From Saprospiraceae bacterium (GTDB lineage Bacteria > Bacteroidota > Bacteroidia > Chitinophagales > Saprospiraceae), in NCBI GenBank assembly GCA_016714895.1, contig JADKBV010000001.1:744001-808000 (forward strand): a stretch of 64,000 nucleotides of DNA, written 5' to 3'. Each line of letters opens with the position of its first letter. Position 1 is the first letter of the stretch. A program made the position numbers and the translations under genes. Positions 18,832 to 27,094 of this stretch are shown piece by piece. The notes under the pieces were generated by a model. The model was not told the DNA's origin. It saw only the letters and a program-made list of their open reading frames with translations, and did no database searches.

Positions 18832-18839
18832 TACCTTTG
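18832..18839 (+). promoter_or_regulatory. putative -7 box for lpdA
   Basis: TACCTTTG lies 19 bp before the lpdA start and fits the TAnnTTTG consensus. A correctly spaced upstream TTG was not found, so the call rests on the -7 box alone. Confidence 0.4.
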
Positions 18840-18858
18840 CGTCCAAAATTAAAAATAC

Positions 18859-20256
18859 ATGAATTTTGATCTTATCGTCATAGGCAGCGGCCCGGGAGGT
18901 TATGTAGCTGCTATCAGAGCTTCACAATTGGGTATGAAAGTAGCCATTGTTGAAAAAGAAAACCTTGGTGGTGTGTGCCTTAACTGGGGTTGTATCCCAA
19001 CCAAAGCACTACTCAAAAGTGCACAGGTATTTGACTATATCAATCATGCAGGTGATTACGGCATTCAGATTGGAAAACCGGAAGCTGATTTCGGAACTAT
19101 GATCAAAAGGAGCCGTGGCGTTGCTGACGGTATGAGTAAAGGAGTTCAGTTTCTTATGAAAAAAAATAAAATCACCGTAATCGAAGGTACAGGAAAACTT
19201 GCCAGAGGTAAAAAAGTGGTAGTGACAGATAAAGATGGCAACAAAGCCGAATACGCAGCTGAAAATATCATCATCGCTACCGGAGGTCGTGCCCGACAAT
19301 TGCCCAATCTTCCGATTGACGGTCAAAAAATCATTGGTTACAGAGAAGCTATGACTTTACCGACACAACCCAAATCAATGGTAGTCGTAGGAGCAGGAGC
19401 TATCGGTGTGGAATTTGCTTATTTTTACCATACTATCGGCACCAAAGTGACGGTAATAGAGTTTATGGAACAAGGGTTGCTTCCAAGAGAAGATGCCGAA
19501 GTATCTAAAGAACTGATGAAAATCTACAAAAAAGCAGGCATGGATATTTTGGCCAATGCTTCTGTAGAAAAAGTAGATACCTCAGGTGCCGGATGTAAAG
19601 TCACGGTAAAAAACAGAAAAGACAACAGCGAACAAGTTATCGAATGTGACCTTGTTCTTTCTGCGGCGGGAGTAAGTCCAAACATCGAAGATATCGGATT
19701 GGAAGCTTTAGGCATTGAAACGGAAAGAGGATTTATCAAAACGGATGCTTATTACAAAACAAATGTTGCAGGAATCTACGCTATAGGCGATGTCATCCCT
19801 ACCCAGGCTTTGGCACACGTAGCCAGTGCAGAAGGTATCACTTGTGTGGAAAAAATCGCAGGACATCATCCTGAAACCATCGATTACAACAATATTCCGG
19901 GATGTACCTATTGCTGGCCAGAGGTCGCAAGCGTAGGATATACAGAACAATCTGCCAAAGAGGCCGGTTACGAATTAAAAGTAGGCAAATTTCCATTTTC
20001 AGCTTCGGGAAAAGCCAGTGCCTCAGGTAGTAAAGAAGGATTTGTCAAAGTCATATACGACGCCAAATACGGTGAATTGTTGGGCTGCCATATGATCGGC
20101 GCCAATGTCACCGAGATGATTGCCGAACTTGTTGTTGCCAAAAAACTGGAGACAACCGGGCATGAAATCCTGAAGGCAGTCCACCCCCACCCGACCATGA
20201 GTGAAGCGGTGATGGAAGCAACAGCTGCGGCTTATGGTGAGGTCATTCACCTGTAA
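18859..20256 (+). CDS. lpdA: dihydrolipoyl dehydrogenase
   Basis: This FAD-dependent E3 subunit reoxidises the dihydrolipoyl groups of 2-oxoacid dehydrogenase and glycine cleavage complexes. The 465 residues carry the FAD-binding GSGPGGYVAAIRA, the redox disulfide GGVCLNWGCIPTKALL, the NAD loop VVVGAGAIGVEFAYF, the second FAD segment GIYAIGDVI and the catalytic His-Glu of HPHPTMSEA. No E1 or E2 genes are adjacent. The phosphodiesterase gene follows 12 bp downstream. Confidence 0.95.
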   Translation: MNFDLIVIGSGPGGYVAAIRASQLGMKVAIVEKENLGGVCLNWGCIPTKALLKSAQVFDYINHAGDYGIQIGKPEADFGTMIKRSRGVADGMSKGVQFLMKKNKITVIEGTGKLARGKKVVVTDKDGNKAEYAAENIIIATGGRARQLPNLPIDGQKIIGYREAMTLPTQPKSMVVVGAGAIGVEFAYFYHTIGTKVTVIEFMEQGLLPREDAEVSKELMKIYKKAGMDILANASVEKVDTSGAGCKVTVKNRKDNSEQVIECDLVLSAAGVSPNIEDIGLEALGIETERGFIKTDAYYKTNVAGIYAIGDVIPTQALAHVASAEGITCVEKIAGHHPETIDYNNIPGCTYCWPEVASVGYTEQSAKEAGYELKVGKFPFSASGKASASGSKEGFVKVIYDAKYGELLGCHMIGANVTEMIAELVVAKKLETTGHEILKAVHPHPTMSEAVMEATAAAYGEVIHL

Positions 20257-20268
20257 AACATACAGCTC

Positions 20269-20781
20269 ATGAGGAATATTCTCCTGGTTTCTGACAATCA
20301 TGGATTTTATTCCTCAGAGCTTGATTCTTTTATTTCTGCTGCTGATGAAATCTGGCATGCCGGCGATATCGGCCCCATTGAATCATTGACATGTTTCCAA
20401 AAAAAAGGTAAAACCTTTCGGGCTGTTTACGGCAATATCGACGGCCAGGATGTTCGTCTTACCTACAAAGAAATTGAAGTTTTTACCGTGGAAGGTATCA
20501 AGGTCGTCATGACCCACATCGGAGGTTATCCTGGAAGGTATGCAACCAGAATACAGACTTTATTATCCCAGGAAAAACCCAATCTGTTTATCTGCGGCCA
20601 TTCCCACATCCTCAAGGTCATGCCCGACCATAAAAACAACTTGTTGCACATGAATCCCGGTGCTTACGGACATCACGGCTTTCATGTCGTCAGAACGGCC
20701 TTATCTTTTATCATAATCGATGGAAAAATTAAAGACGTCAAAGCTATTGAATTAGGTCTCCGGGGAAGAGTAAAAGGTTGA
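20269..20781 (+). CDS. YfcE/MJ0936-type metallophosphoesterase
   Basis: The 170-residue protein has the complete dimetal phosphoesterase motif set: SDNHG, HAGDIG, YGNID, THIGG and CGHSH, followed by NPGAYG. This is the YfcE/MJ0936 family of small phosphodiesterases. The physiological substrate cannot be told from sequence. It lies 12 bp after lpdA and is probably co-transcribed. It is the last ordinary gene before the accessory island. Confidence 0.88.
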   Translation: MRNILLVSDNHGFYSSELDSFISAADEIWHAGDIGPIESLTCFQKKGKTFRAVYGNIDGQDVRLTYKEIEVFTVEGIKVVMTHIGGYPGRYATRIQTLLSQEKPNLFICGHSHILKVMPDHKNNLLHMNPGAYGHHGFHVVRTALSFIIIDGKIKDVKAIELGLRGRVKG

Positions 20782-21082
20782 GGCTAAGGTTAAGAAAGGT
20801 TTCAGACTATATATTGTCGACTCATCGTGCGCCGCTTCGACTCAGTTCTAACAAATTCAACAAATTTAACAAATCAACCAACAATTAAGGTTGAGATGAT
20901 TTTAGGTGTCAGGTTTTGGGTATAAGGTCTTAGGTCAGTTTAGGGTTAAAAGTTTAGGGTTTAGGTGATTTAGCGTTTTACCTATATTTTGCCGACACTT
21001 TTGCGCCGCCGCGACTCAACTTATCATTCCGAAAGCTTTAGGAACCAACTCATCAGATCGTCTGCGCAGCATCACATCATTT
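20782..21082. other. non-coding entry to the accessory island
   Basis: No gene is seen. The stretch contains TTAGGT/TTAGGG-like G/T-rich direct repeats (about 20895-20965). A 27-nt block at 21029-21055 recurs with three mismatches at 23928-23954. Short AC-rich runs (about 20840-20885) also occur. Similar filler recurs at 24090-24150 and 31070-31110. Confidence 0.5.
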
Positions 21083-21313
21083 AAAAACCATCCCCCACCC
21101 TCATTTTCCAAAATATTTTACTTAAACCATCCACCATTCCGGAATACTTTTTATATTTGTGATAAGTAAGGATAGGGATAACTGTTTGAACACGTTTAAA
21201 AACGAAAGCTTAATCTTAAAAGTAAACATCTTATGTTTTGTAAGTTAATGTTTTATGCAGGAGAAAAAAGGGAGGTGCGTGTATTTATGAGTTCTTGGAC
21301 ATTAAAAAAATAA
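21083..21313 (+). repeat. conserved leader, copy 1 (with small ORF)
   Basis: This is the first of three copies of a shared leader. It has the palindrome ATTCCGGAAT at 21136-21145, a TATATTTG box at 21152-21159, ACGTTTAAAAACG at 21192-21204 and a 26-codon ORF at 21233-21313. The small ORF contains EKREVRVFMSSW. Its TAA (21311-21313) directly abuts the ATG of the next gene. Copy 1 lacks the first about 50 bp present in copies 2 and 3. Confidence 0.75.
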
Positions 21314-22009
21314 ATGAATATACTTTCAACAGAATATAAATTTAACTCATTTATCGAATTTGAATCTCTAACTAATGAAATTCAAAATCAAATATATTTG
21401 GGAAATCTTCAAAGATATTATGATCAATCTTGGAGTGGACAAAGAAGAGATGATTGGATGGGTGAATATCTATCATTAGGTGAGAAAAAGATATACAATT
21501 TAAAAGGTTCTGCTTGGCAGTCTACCCAAGGAGAAGAAAACTATCAAGGAATTTGGGAAATTGTAAGATCTGAATTAACCACTAAAGAAGGATCTGAAAT
21601 TATAAGTAAATATAAAATTAAAAAGGGTGGGCCAGGAGTCTTTGTTGAAATAGCATTAAGGATTCAATTTAAAGAAGCTTTAAAAACGATAATAAATATT
21701 GATTGGAGTAAAGAAGATTTGTTTTTTGATAAACCACACTCAAATCTTATTAAATCTTCTATTGAGTTTGGAATTATATCAGCTTTTGAAGATTATTTTG
21801 AAAAAGTTGGTATATTTAAAATAACAATCGATAGAATTCTTTATCACAATATTGACACTAGTTTTAGTTTATTGTGCTTTGCAACTAGTCGATGTATAAA
21901 AAGAGCATTTTTTATAGAACAAATAGACGAATACCCGAAAATTGAAAACGGTTTTGTTATTAAAAAATTTAAACCTAACTTTACAATAGCAAGACTTAAT
22001 AATGAATAA
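21314..22009 (+). CDS. accessory protein resembling EF-G domain IV
   Basis: This 231-residue protein has no signal peptide and no family I can name securely. Residues about 100-205 follow the pattern of translation factor EF-G domain IV. A GGPGVFVEIALRIQF strand matches the 'G.G.fa.v.l...p' strand. Then comes IKSSIEFGIISAFEDYF, like the 'v..Gi.ea...G' helix. ITIDRILYHNIDTSFSLLCFATSRCIKRAFF follows, like 'v.v.l.dg.yh.vdss..af..a...a...a'. The GTPase and other EF-G domains are absent. It could act on ribosomes or be an unrelated ribosomal-S5-fold protein. It begins right at the end of leader copy 1, is AT-rich, and is probably transferred. Confidence 0.5.
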   Translation: MNILSTEYKFNSFIEFESLTNEIQNQIYLGNLQRYYDQSWSGQRRDDWMGEYLSLGEKKIYNLKGSAWQSTQGEENYQGIWEIVRSELTTKEGSEIISKYKIKKGGPGVFVEIALRIQFKEALKTIINIDWSKEDLFFDKPHSNLIKSSIEFGIISAFEDYFEKVGIFKITIDRILYHNIDTSFSLLCFATSRCIKRAFFIEQIDEYPKIENGFVIKKFKPNFTIARLNNE

Positions 22010-22049
22010 AAACGATCCAAGAACACAGGCTTTGATGAACATGCCTGCC

Positions 22050-22081
22050 TAACGGTCAGCCGTCACATAGCCAAACCGTTA
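22050..22081. repeat. imperfect palindrome after the EF-G-like gene
   Basis: TAACGGT (22050-22056 region) and ACCGTTA (22075-22081) are inverted around an 18-nt spacer. The left arm is preceded by GC, giving GCCTAAC, which matches the RYYYAAC box of integron attC sites. The right arm does not give a good GTTRRRY box, so an attC call is not secure. Confidence 0.35.
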
Positions 22082-22140
22082 CTTGCCATTAGAACAAAGA
22101 AAAAACTTATGTAAAAGTTCTAAATATGGAAACAAATAAC

Positions 22141-22148
22141 TAACTTTG
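22141..22148 (+). promoter_or_regulatory. -7 box of the toxin-antitoxin pair
   Basis: TAACTTTG ends 4 bp before the toxin ATG. If it is used, the mRNA is leaderless or nearly so. Confidence 0.5.
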
Positions 22149-22152
22149 CAAA

Positions 22153-22515
22153 ATGAAACATTTAAAGAAAAAAATAGAAGTTGAATTGCTTGAAGAAGCA
22201 GAAATTTACTTCTTAGCTTTAAATGAAAAGATACAAGCTAAATTTTTGAGAGCATTTGATAAAACAGAATCAGGTTTAAAAGGTCCCTGGTTTGAAAAAC
22301 TCAATTCTAAAGATGGAATATTTGAGTTTAGAGAAAGAGACCAAGAAAAGTTTTATAGAATTTTTGCGTTTTGGTATGGAGACTCTGAATCTAAAACATT
22401 GATACTTTGTACCCATGGATTAGATAAGAAATCAAACAATACGCCAAAATCAGAAATTGAAAAAGCAATTAGAATTAAAGAACTTTACCTTAAGCATAAA
22501 AAAAGTAAGAAATGA
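22153..22515 (+). CDS. higB: HigB/Gp49-like toxin
   Basis: The 120-residue protein fits the RelE-superfamily Gp49/HigB group. It has an N-terminal helix pair (EEAEIYFLALNEKIQAKFLRAF), GLKGPWFEKLNSKDGIFEFR, and the core strand FYRIFAFWYG followed by LILCTHGLDKKSNNTPKSEIEKA. That last segment is the conserved 'hgf.KK..ktP..ei..A' ending. Relatives cleave mRNA on the ribosome. The toxin comes first and overlaps the antitoxin by 4 bp (ATGA), the usual hig gene order. Confidence 0.85.
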   Translation: MKHLKKKIEVELLEEAEIYFLALNEKIQAKFLRAFDKTESGLKGPWFEKLNSKDGIFEFRERDQEKFYRIFAFWYGDSESKTLILCTHGLDKKSNNTPKSEIEKAIRIKELYLKHKKSKK

Positions 22516-22817
22516 AATCAATAACATTATCAGAACTCAAAGATAAAACTCTTGGAAAAGTAGGAACGCCAAAACGAGATAAATACGAACAAGAACTTAG
22601 AGTAGAAATATTGGCCGAACAGATCAAGCAATTGAGAATCGAGCGAAACTTAACTCAAGAACAACTCGGTGAATTGGTAGGAGTCCAAAGAGCTCAAATT
22701 TCAAAGATGGAAAATAACACAGGCAACGTAACAGTCGCAACCTTGATGAAAATATTTGGAGCACTTAAGGTAAAGGTCACATTTGAAATAGAAAAGGAAC
22801 AGTTTGAACTTACATAA
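22512..22817 (+). CDS. higA: HigA-type XRE antitoxin
   Basis: The 101-residue protein has an XRE-type helix-turn-helix at about residues 35-90 (LRIERNLTQEQLGELVGVQRAQISKMEN and TVATLMKIFGALKVKV). It would neutralise the upstream toxin and repress the shared promoter. The roughly 34-residue N-terminal part (LSELKDKTLGKVGTPKRDKYEQELR) is the expected toxin-binding region. The start overlaps the toxin stop codon. Confidence 0.85.
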   Translation: MKSITLSELKDKTLGKVGTPKRDKYEQELRVEILAEQIKQLRIERNLTQEQLGELVGVQRAQISKMENNTGNVTVATLMKIFGALKVKVTFEIEKEQFELT

Positions 22818-22915
22818 AATAACACAAAAAGTTACAATGACTATGATGATAGATTCGCTATCGCTTCATCCATTACAATGCCCCAGCCGCTACCTTTAAG
22901 CAAATACCCAAAACT

Positions 22916-23845
22916 ATGCTAAAATTTAAATTGACCCTATTAAGTTGTTTTTTTCTGATTAATGTGTTTGGTCAAAAAATGGAAGTTGTATTCCTGGACC
23001 AAAGTGACTCAACACGAAATAATTACACCATTATTTATCCGGATAATAAACCAATAACCGGACTCATATGTATCATTCCCGGATTTGGACAATCTGCGGA
23101 AAGAACGTTAGAACAAACTGATTTGCCTGTTAAAACTGCCAAACTAGGGTTGTTGACAATCATCCCGACATTACAGGATGGTGTTCAATCATTTGGAGTT
23201 GATCATCTAAGCCAGGAGTCATTACATCATATAATTCAGGATGTAACAATTAAACATAAGTTATCAGGACTTCCATTGTACATCGGGGGATTTTCAATTG
23301 GTGGAAGTTGTGCAATAAAATACGCACAGAATGCAAAAGTTAAACCCGTCGCAGTATTTGCCGTTGACCCTCCTTTGGATTTTGAACGGTTTTATAATTC
23401 CAGTAAAAGAGATATCAGACTTTCTCCTGACAGAACACCCAGCCAGGAAAATGTATACATGGTGGGAAGAATTGAGAAAGAGTTTAATGGTACACCTGAA
23501 ACGGCATTATCAAATTTTTATGATATTTCTCCCTATTCATTCTCTGACCACAATCAAACAGCGGTTAAAAAGTTTGGAAATATTCCTTTGAGAATTTATA
23601 CAGAGCCTGATATAGACTGGTGGCTTAAAGAAAGGAATTTTGATTTTTCCAATATCAATGCACCTGAGTGTTCCGCTATGATTAACGAGCTAAACAGACT
23701 TGGAAACAACAGAGCGACGTTAATAGTAACAAATAACCTGGGGTATAGGAAACCTTATCATAACAGACATCCCCATTCATGGAGTATTGTCGATAATGAT
23801 GAATTGTTGCTTTGGCTAATTGATCAAAAAGAAGCCAGCAGGTAA
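22916..23845 (+). CDS. secreted alpha/beta hydrolase
   Basis: This 309-residue protein has a signal peptide (LLSCFFLINVFGQ). The hydrolase core shows LICIIPGFGQSAE (oxyanion strand) and the nucleophile elbow GGFSIGGS with Ser near residue 127. An Asp candidate is in AVFAVDPP or EPDIDWW. The C-terminal catalytic His is in HNRHPHSWSIVD near residues 285-287. The substrate is unknown; the fold resembles esterases or peptidases. It lies inside the accessory island but its codon use is closer to the core genes than that of its neighbours. Confidence 0.7.
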   Translation: MLKFKLTLLSCFFLINVFGQKMEVVFLDQSDSTRNNYTIIYPDNKPITGLICIIPGFGQSAERTLEQTDLPVKTAKLGLLTIIPTLQDGVQSFGVDHLSQESLHHIIQDVTIKHKLSGLPLYIGGFSIGGSCAIKYAQNAKVKPVAVFAVDPPLDFERFYNSSKRDIRLSPDRTPSQENVYMVGRIEKEFNGTPETALSNFYDISPYSFSDHNQTAVKKFGNIPLRIYTEPDIDWWLKERNFDFSNINAPECSAMINELNRLGNNRATLIVTNNLGYRKPYHNRHPHSWSIVDNDELLLWLIDQKEASR

Positions 23846-24273
23846 CATCCGTGTTGACGCAAGGTAACAACCTGTGACTTTGTATTATACATAAACTCCC
23901 GGCACTGTACAGACACAACTTATAATGCCGAGAGCTTTCGGACCCAACTCATCAAATAACCAACTCATCACATCGTCCACTAAGCAACACATCGTCCTCA
24001 AAAAAGGGGCGTTAGCCCTGTTATCTTAATAGTATAATCAAAAAACGATAATCTGAGGGGCGTTAGCCCTGAGTTCTTAAAATTGAGAAGGCTTTAGGTG
24101 TTAATGGTTAAGAGGTTAGGGGTTAGGTGGTTTACCGTATAACCTGTATTTTGTAGATGGGATAATGAAATATTTTATGTTTCAAATGGTATGATAAAGA
24201 AAAATTTAATTTAGTTAGTCCATTTTTTTTAAATTTGTATCATGAAACAACAAAAATAAGACCATCCGGTATA
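23846..24273. other. repeat-rich non-coding stretch
   Basis: No gene is seen. The block at 23928-23954 repeats 21029-21055. GGGGCGTTAGCCCTG occurs twice (24006-24020 and 24057-24071), each able to form a short GGGGC/GCCC-type hairpin like a REP unit. A TTAGGT-rich run follows at about 24090-24135. Confidence 0.55.
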
Positions 24274-25257
24274 ATGAAATCCAACTTTTATATATATATC
24301 ATTCTAACTTTTTTAATACCATTTAATGGATTAAGTCAAGAAACAGATACTCTTCCAAGCTATTTTCATCTTGAACACAGACTTGGAGACTGTGCCGAAT
24401 CTTTAGATTTTATGCGTCTTCATTTAAACAGATCCAAATCATTTATAAAATTAAAGTCAAATAGTAAACATTCAGTAACTTACAAGCTAAAGAATTCACT
24501 TAAATTTGACCAGAATAAGAAAGGTATCTCTGATTTACATAAATTCTATATGGATCTTACGTGTTTAAAATCAATGAGATATGACAGTGTATTAAATCTA
24601 TTTGTAATAAAAAAAGTTAGTAATAGATTGACAAATAAAATTAAAAGGATGGATCCAAAAGATACTCTTTCTTTGCTATTTGATTTAAATAATTCTAATG
24701 GTTTTATTCTTCATATTGTAAATAAAAATATAGTAGAAGCTTCCTGGAATCCTTCTTCAAATAGTAGCCAAACACAACTAAATATTCAAGAACCTATATA
24801 TTTACTAGAAGATTCTTTGCCATCGAAGTACTATTTAAATAACAGAGTGCTCAATTGTTTTGAATCTTATGAGTTTATGAAGAATTGTATCGATAAAAAC
24901 ACTAAAATCTTTACAAATTTTACTCCAAATGATAATTTTGAAAGAGTAAGAGTGTCAGTAGAAATATTAAATGAAAGAAAAAATTACAGAGCAAACAATT
25001 ACGTAAATAAGTTTGATTATGCTGAGTTCTACTTTGATCTTGCATGTCTTCAAAATGAACATATTGAAAAGGTTCTTTCTCTTTTCTTAAAACAAGAAAA
25101 TGTAAAACAAGTATTTGAAAAGATAGAAAGACTAAAATATACAGATTATGTGCTAATTTTGTTAATTGATGTAAAATTTATAGCTACTTTTGGCATACGA
25201 ATAGAACATGGAAAAATTAGTTCTATATCATGGCCGGCAGGATGGGAGATGTACTAA
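24274..25257 (+). CDS. secreted protein of two repeated domains, unknown
   Basis: I start this at the ATG at 24274, which gives a signal peptide (IIILTFLIPFNGLSQ region) and a 327-residue product. The longer frame from 24235 adds a polar tail. The mature protein is two copies of a domain of about 150 residues. Each opens LPSxY.L..R...C.ES..FM, has a middle KFYMDLTCL or EFYFDLACL, and ends with I.....SW(N/P). I do not recognise the family. It is very AT-rich, and no leader copy precedes it. Confidence 0.6.
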   Translation: MKSNFYIYIILTFLIPFNGLSQETDTLPSYFHLEHRLGDCAESLDFMRLHLNRSKSFIKLKSNSKHSVTYKLKNSLKFDQNKKGISDLHKFYMDLTCLKSMRYDSVLNLFVIKKVSNRLTNKIKRMDPKDTLSLLFDLNNSNGFILHIVNKNIVEASWNPSSNSSQTQLNIQEPIYLLEDSLPSKYYLNNRVLNCFESYEFMKNCIDKNTKIFTNFTPNDNFERVRVSVEILNERKNYRANNYVNKFDYAEFYFDLACLQNEHIEKVLSLFLKQENVKQVFEKIERLKYTDYVLILLIDVKFIATFGIRIEHGKISSISWPAGWEMY

Positions 25258-25385
25258 TTATTTAACTATTTGATTCATAAAGTGTAACAACCAGATGGTA
25301 ATCGAGTAGACGGCCGATATTAGTGCAAGTTTGTAACTTCTGCCGGACCTAAATACCTTTAACAAAAACAAAGGCGCAAGTCAAC

Positions 25386-25674
25386 AACTTGTACCTCACT
25401 GAATTTCCTAAAGCGTCTCAAATCCAAACTTCCAGTAAAAAAAACCAACCCTCCCCCTCATTTTCCAAAATATTTTACGCAAACCATCCACCATTCCGGA
25501 ATACTTTTTATATTTGTGATTAGTAAGGATAGGGACAAACGTTTTTAAACGTATCAAAACGTTTAAAAACGAAAGTTCAATAAAAAAAGTAAAAAGCTTA
25601 TGGATTGGAAATCATTGTTTTACATAGAGGGAAAAAGGGAGGTGCGTATATTTATGAGTTGGTGGCAAGTATAA
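25386..25674 (+). repeat. conserved leader, copy 2 (with small ORF)
   Basis: This 289-bp copy has the same length as copy 3. ATTCCGGAAT is at 25493-25502 and TATATTTG at 25509-25516. CGTTTTTAAACGT (25540-25552) and ACGTTTAAAAACG (25559-25571) form a perfect 13-bp inverted repeat with a 6-nt loop. A 24-codon ORF (25600-25674) contains GKREVRIFMSWW. The stretch from 25258 to 25385 has no gene or clear structure. Confidence 0.75.
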
Positions 25675-25747
25675 AAAAACACCAGTGCGTTTATCTAAAA
25701 TCTTAAAAAATAATGACTTTTATACTTGAAATGAACACGAACATGTT

Positions 25748-25755
25748 TATATTTG
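25748..25755 (+). promoter_or_regulatory. -7 box of the rloA-like gene
   Basis: TATATTTG lies 22 bp before the start codon, inside an AACATGTTTAT / ATAAACACAT partial inverted repeat that could be an operator. This box is separate from the leader's own TATATTTG box. Confidence 0.4.
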
Positions 25756-25777
25756 CAAAATAAACACATAAAATGAC

Positions 25778-27094
25778 ATGTTGATAGAATTTAAAGTATC
25801 GAACTATCGCTCAATTGGAGAAGAACAGATTTTAAGTCTTATTCCTGCAAATAAAAAAGGGGATTCCACCGATAATGTAATTTCAAAAGGCAAGTACAAA
25901 GCATTAAATGCTCTAGCTTTATATGGCTCAAATGCGAGTGGGAAAAGCAATCTATTGCTTTCAATGAGTTTGCTTGATAAACTTGTTCACTTATCTGCTC
26001 GTTCATCTTCTACTACACCCCTGCCATATGACCCATTTTTACTTCGAGAAGGATGGAATAAAAAACCCACAAAATTTGAAGTGACCTTTATTATAGATGA
26101 TATTAAATATAGATATGGTCTTGAATTTTTTCAAGAAAAAGTTGTCACCGAGTGGTTATATCGGAAATCCGTTGGAAGAGAAGTTGATTTGTTTTTAAGA
26201 GAAGGAGATATAATTGACACTTCATCAGCATTTAAAGGAAATAGCAAAATAATTGACGCTGCTATTGAAGCAACAAGACCTAATGCTTTATTCTTATCTA
26301 CTTGTGACATGTTTAACATAGATGAAGCGAAAATAATTTTCCAATGGTTTAAATACTTTCAAATGATTGATGGACTTAATACTGAAGCAATTAATACCGC
26401 ATCATTATGGGACAACAAGGAATATCAAAATAAAATCATAGAATATATGACAAGTCTTGACCTAGATTTGATTGGAATTGATATTTCAACGAAAGATTTT
26501 GATTTTTCTGAATTACCTGACTCGATAAGCGAAAAAGAAAGAAAAAAATTAATAGAACTTTTAAGTGGGAAGAAAAGTTTTCGTTTTTATGCTAAACACA
26601 AGATATATTCATCAATTGGGCAAGAGACTAGTGAGAAACTTTCCTGGCCATTTGAAGAAAGAGAATCTGCTGGTACAAATAAAGCTTTTCACATAAGTGG
26701 ACCAATTATTTGGGCACTAATAAATGGAGGGATTTTAATAATTGACGAAATAGAAGCAAAATTACATCCAATCATGACTTTGGAAACTATCAATTTGTTT
26801 TTAAATGAAAAAACAAATCCAAATAACGCTCAGCTTATTTTTGCAACTCATGACACAAATTTGCTTTCTTATTCAAAATTAAGAAGAGACCAAATATATT
26901 TTTCTGAAAAAAACAATTGGGAATCTACTGAGATTTATTCTTTGTCGGATTTTGTTTATGTTGATGAAATGAACAATTCTAAAAAAGAAAGGCCTGATAC
27001 AGATAAAGAAAAAAGATATTTTGAGGGTCGATATGGCGCAATACCTGTACTTGCAAATTTTCATTCATTAAATTTAATTAAAAATGGCAAATAG
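25778..27094 (+). CDS. RloA/AbiLi-like AAA ATPase (defence pair)
   Basis: The 438-residue protein is an OLD/RecF-like ATPase of the AAA_15/21 type. It opens LIEFKVSNYRSIGEEQ, then has Walker A GSNASGKS at residues 50-57. In the C-terminal half come GGILIIDEIEAKLHP (Walker B) and IFATHDTNLL (switch His). The next gene overlaps by 11 bp and encodes a RloB-like protein. This RloA/RloB pairing occurs in restriction and abortive-infection loci and includes AbiL. The ATPase probably senses or gates and the RloB partner is the likely effector. Confidence 0.85.
   Translation: MLIEFKVSNYRSIGEEQILSLIPANKKGDSTDNVISKGKYKALNALALYGSNASGKSNLLLSMSLLDKLVHLSARSSSTTPLPYDPFLLREGWNKKPTKFEVTFIIDDIKYRYGLEFFQEKVVTEWLYRKSVGREVDLFLREGDIIDTSSAFKGNSKIIDAAIEATRPNALFLSTCDMFNIDEAKIIFQWFKYFQMIDGLNTEAINTASLWDNKEYQNKIIEYMTSLDLDLIGIDISTKDFDFSELPDSISEKERKKLIELLSGKKSFRFYAKHKIYSSIGQETSEKLSWPFEERESAGTNKAFHISGPIIWALINGGILIIDEIEAKLHPIMTLETINLFLNEKTNPNNAQLIFATHDTNLLSYSKLRRDQIYFSEKNNWESTEIYSLSDFVYVDEMNNSKKERPDTDKEKRYFEGRYGAIPVLANFHSLNLIKNGK

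Noticed and set aside
20895..20965. Telomere-like TTAGGG repeats
   Set aside because: Irregular G/T-rich filler in a bacterial chromosome, repeated elsewhere in the island, with no array structure.
22050..22081. Confirmed integron attC site
   Set aside because: Only the left box fits the consensus; kept as a lead, not a call.
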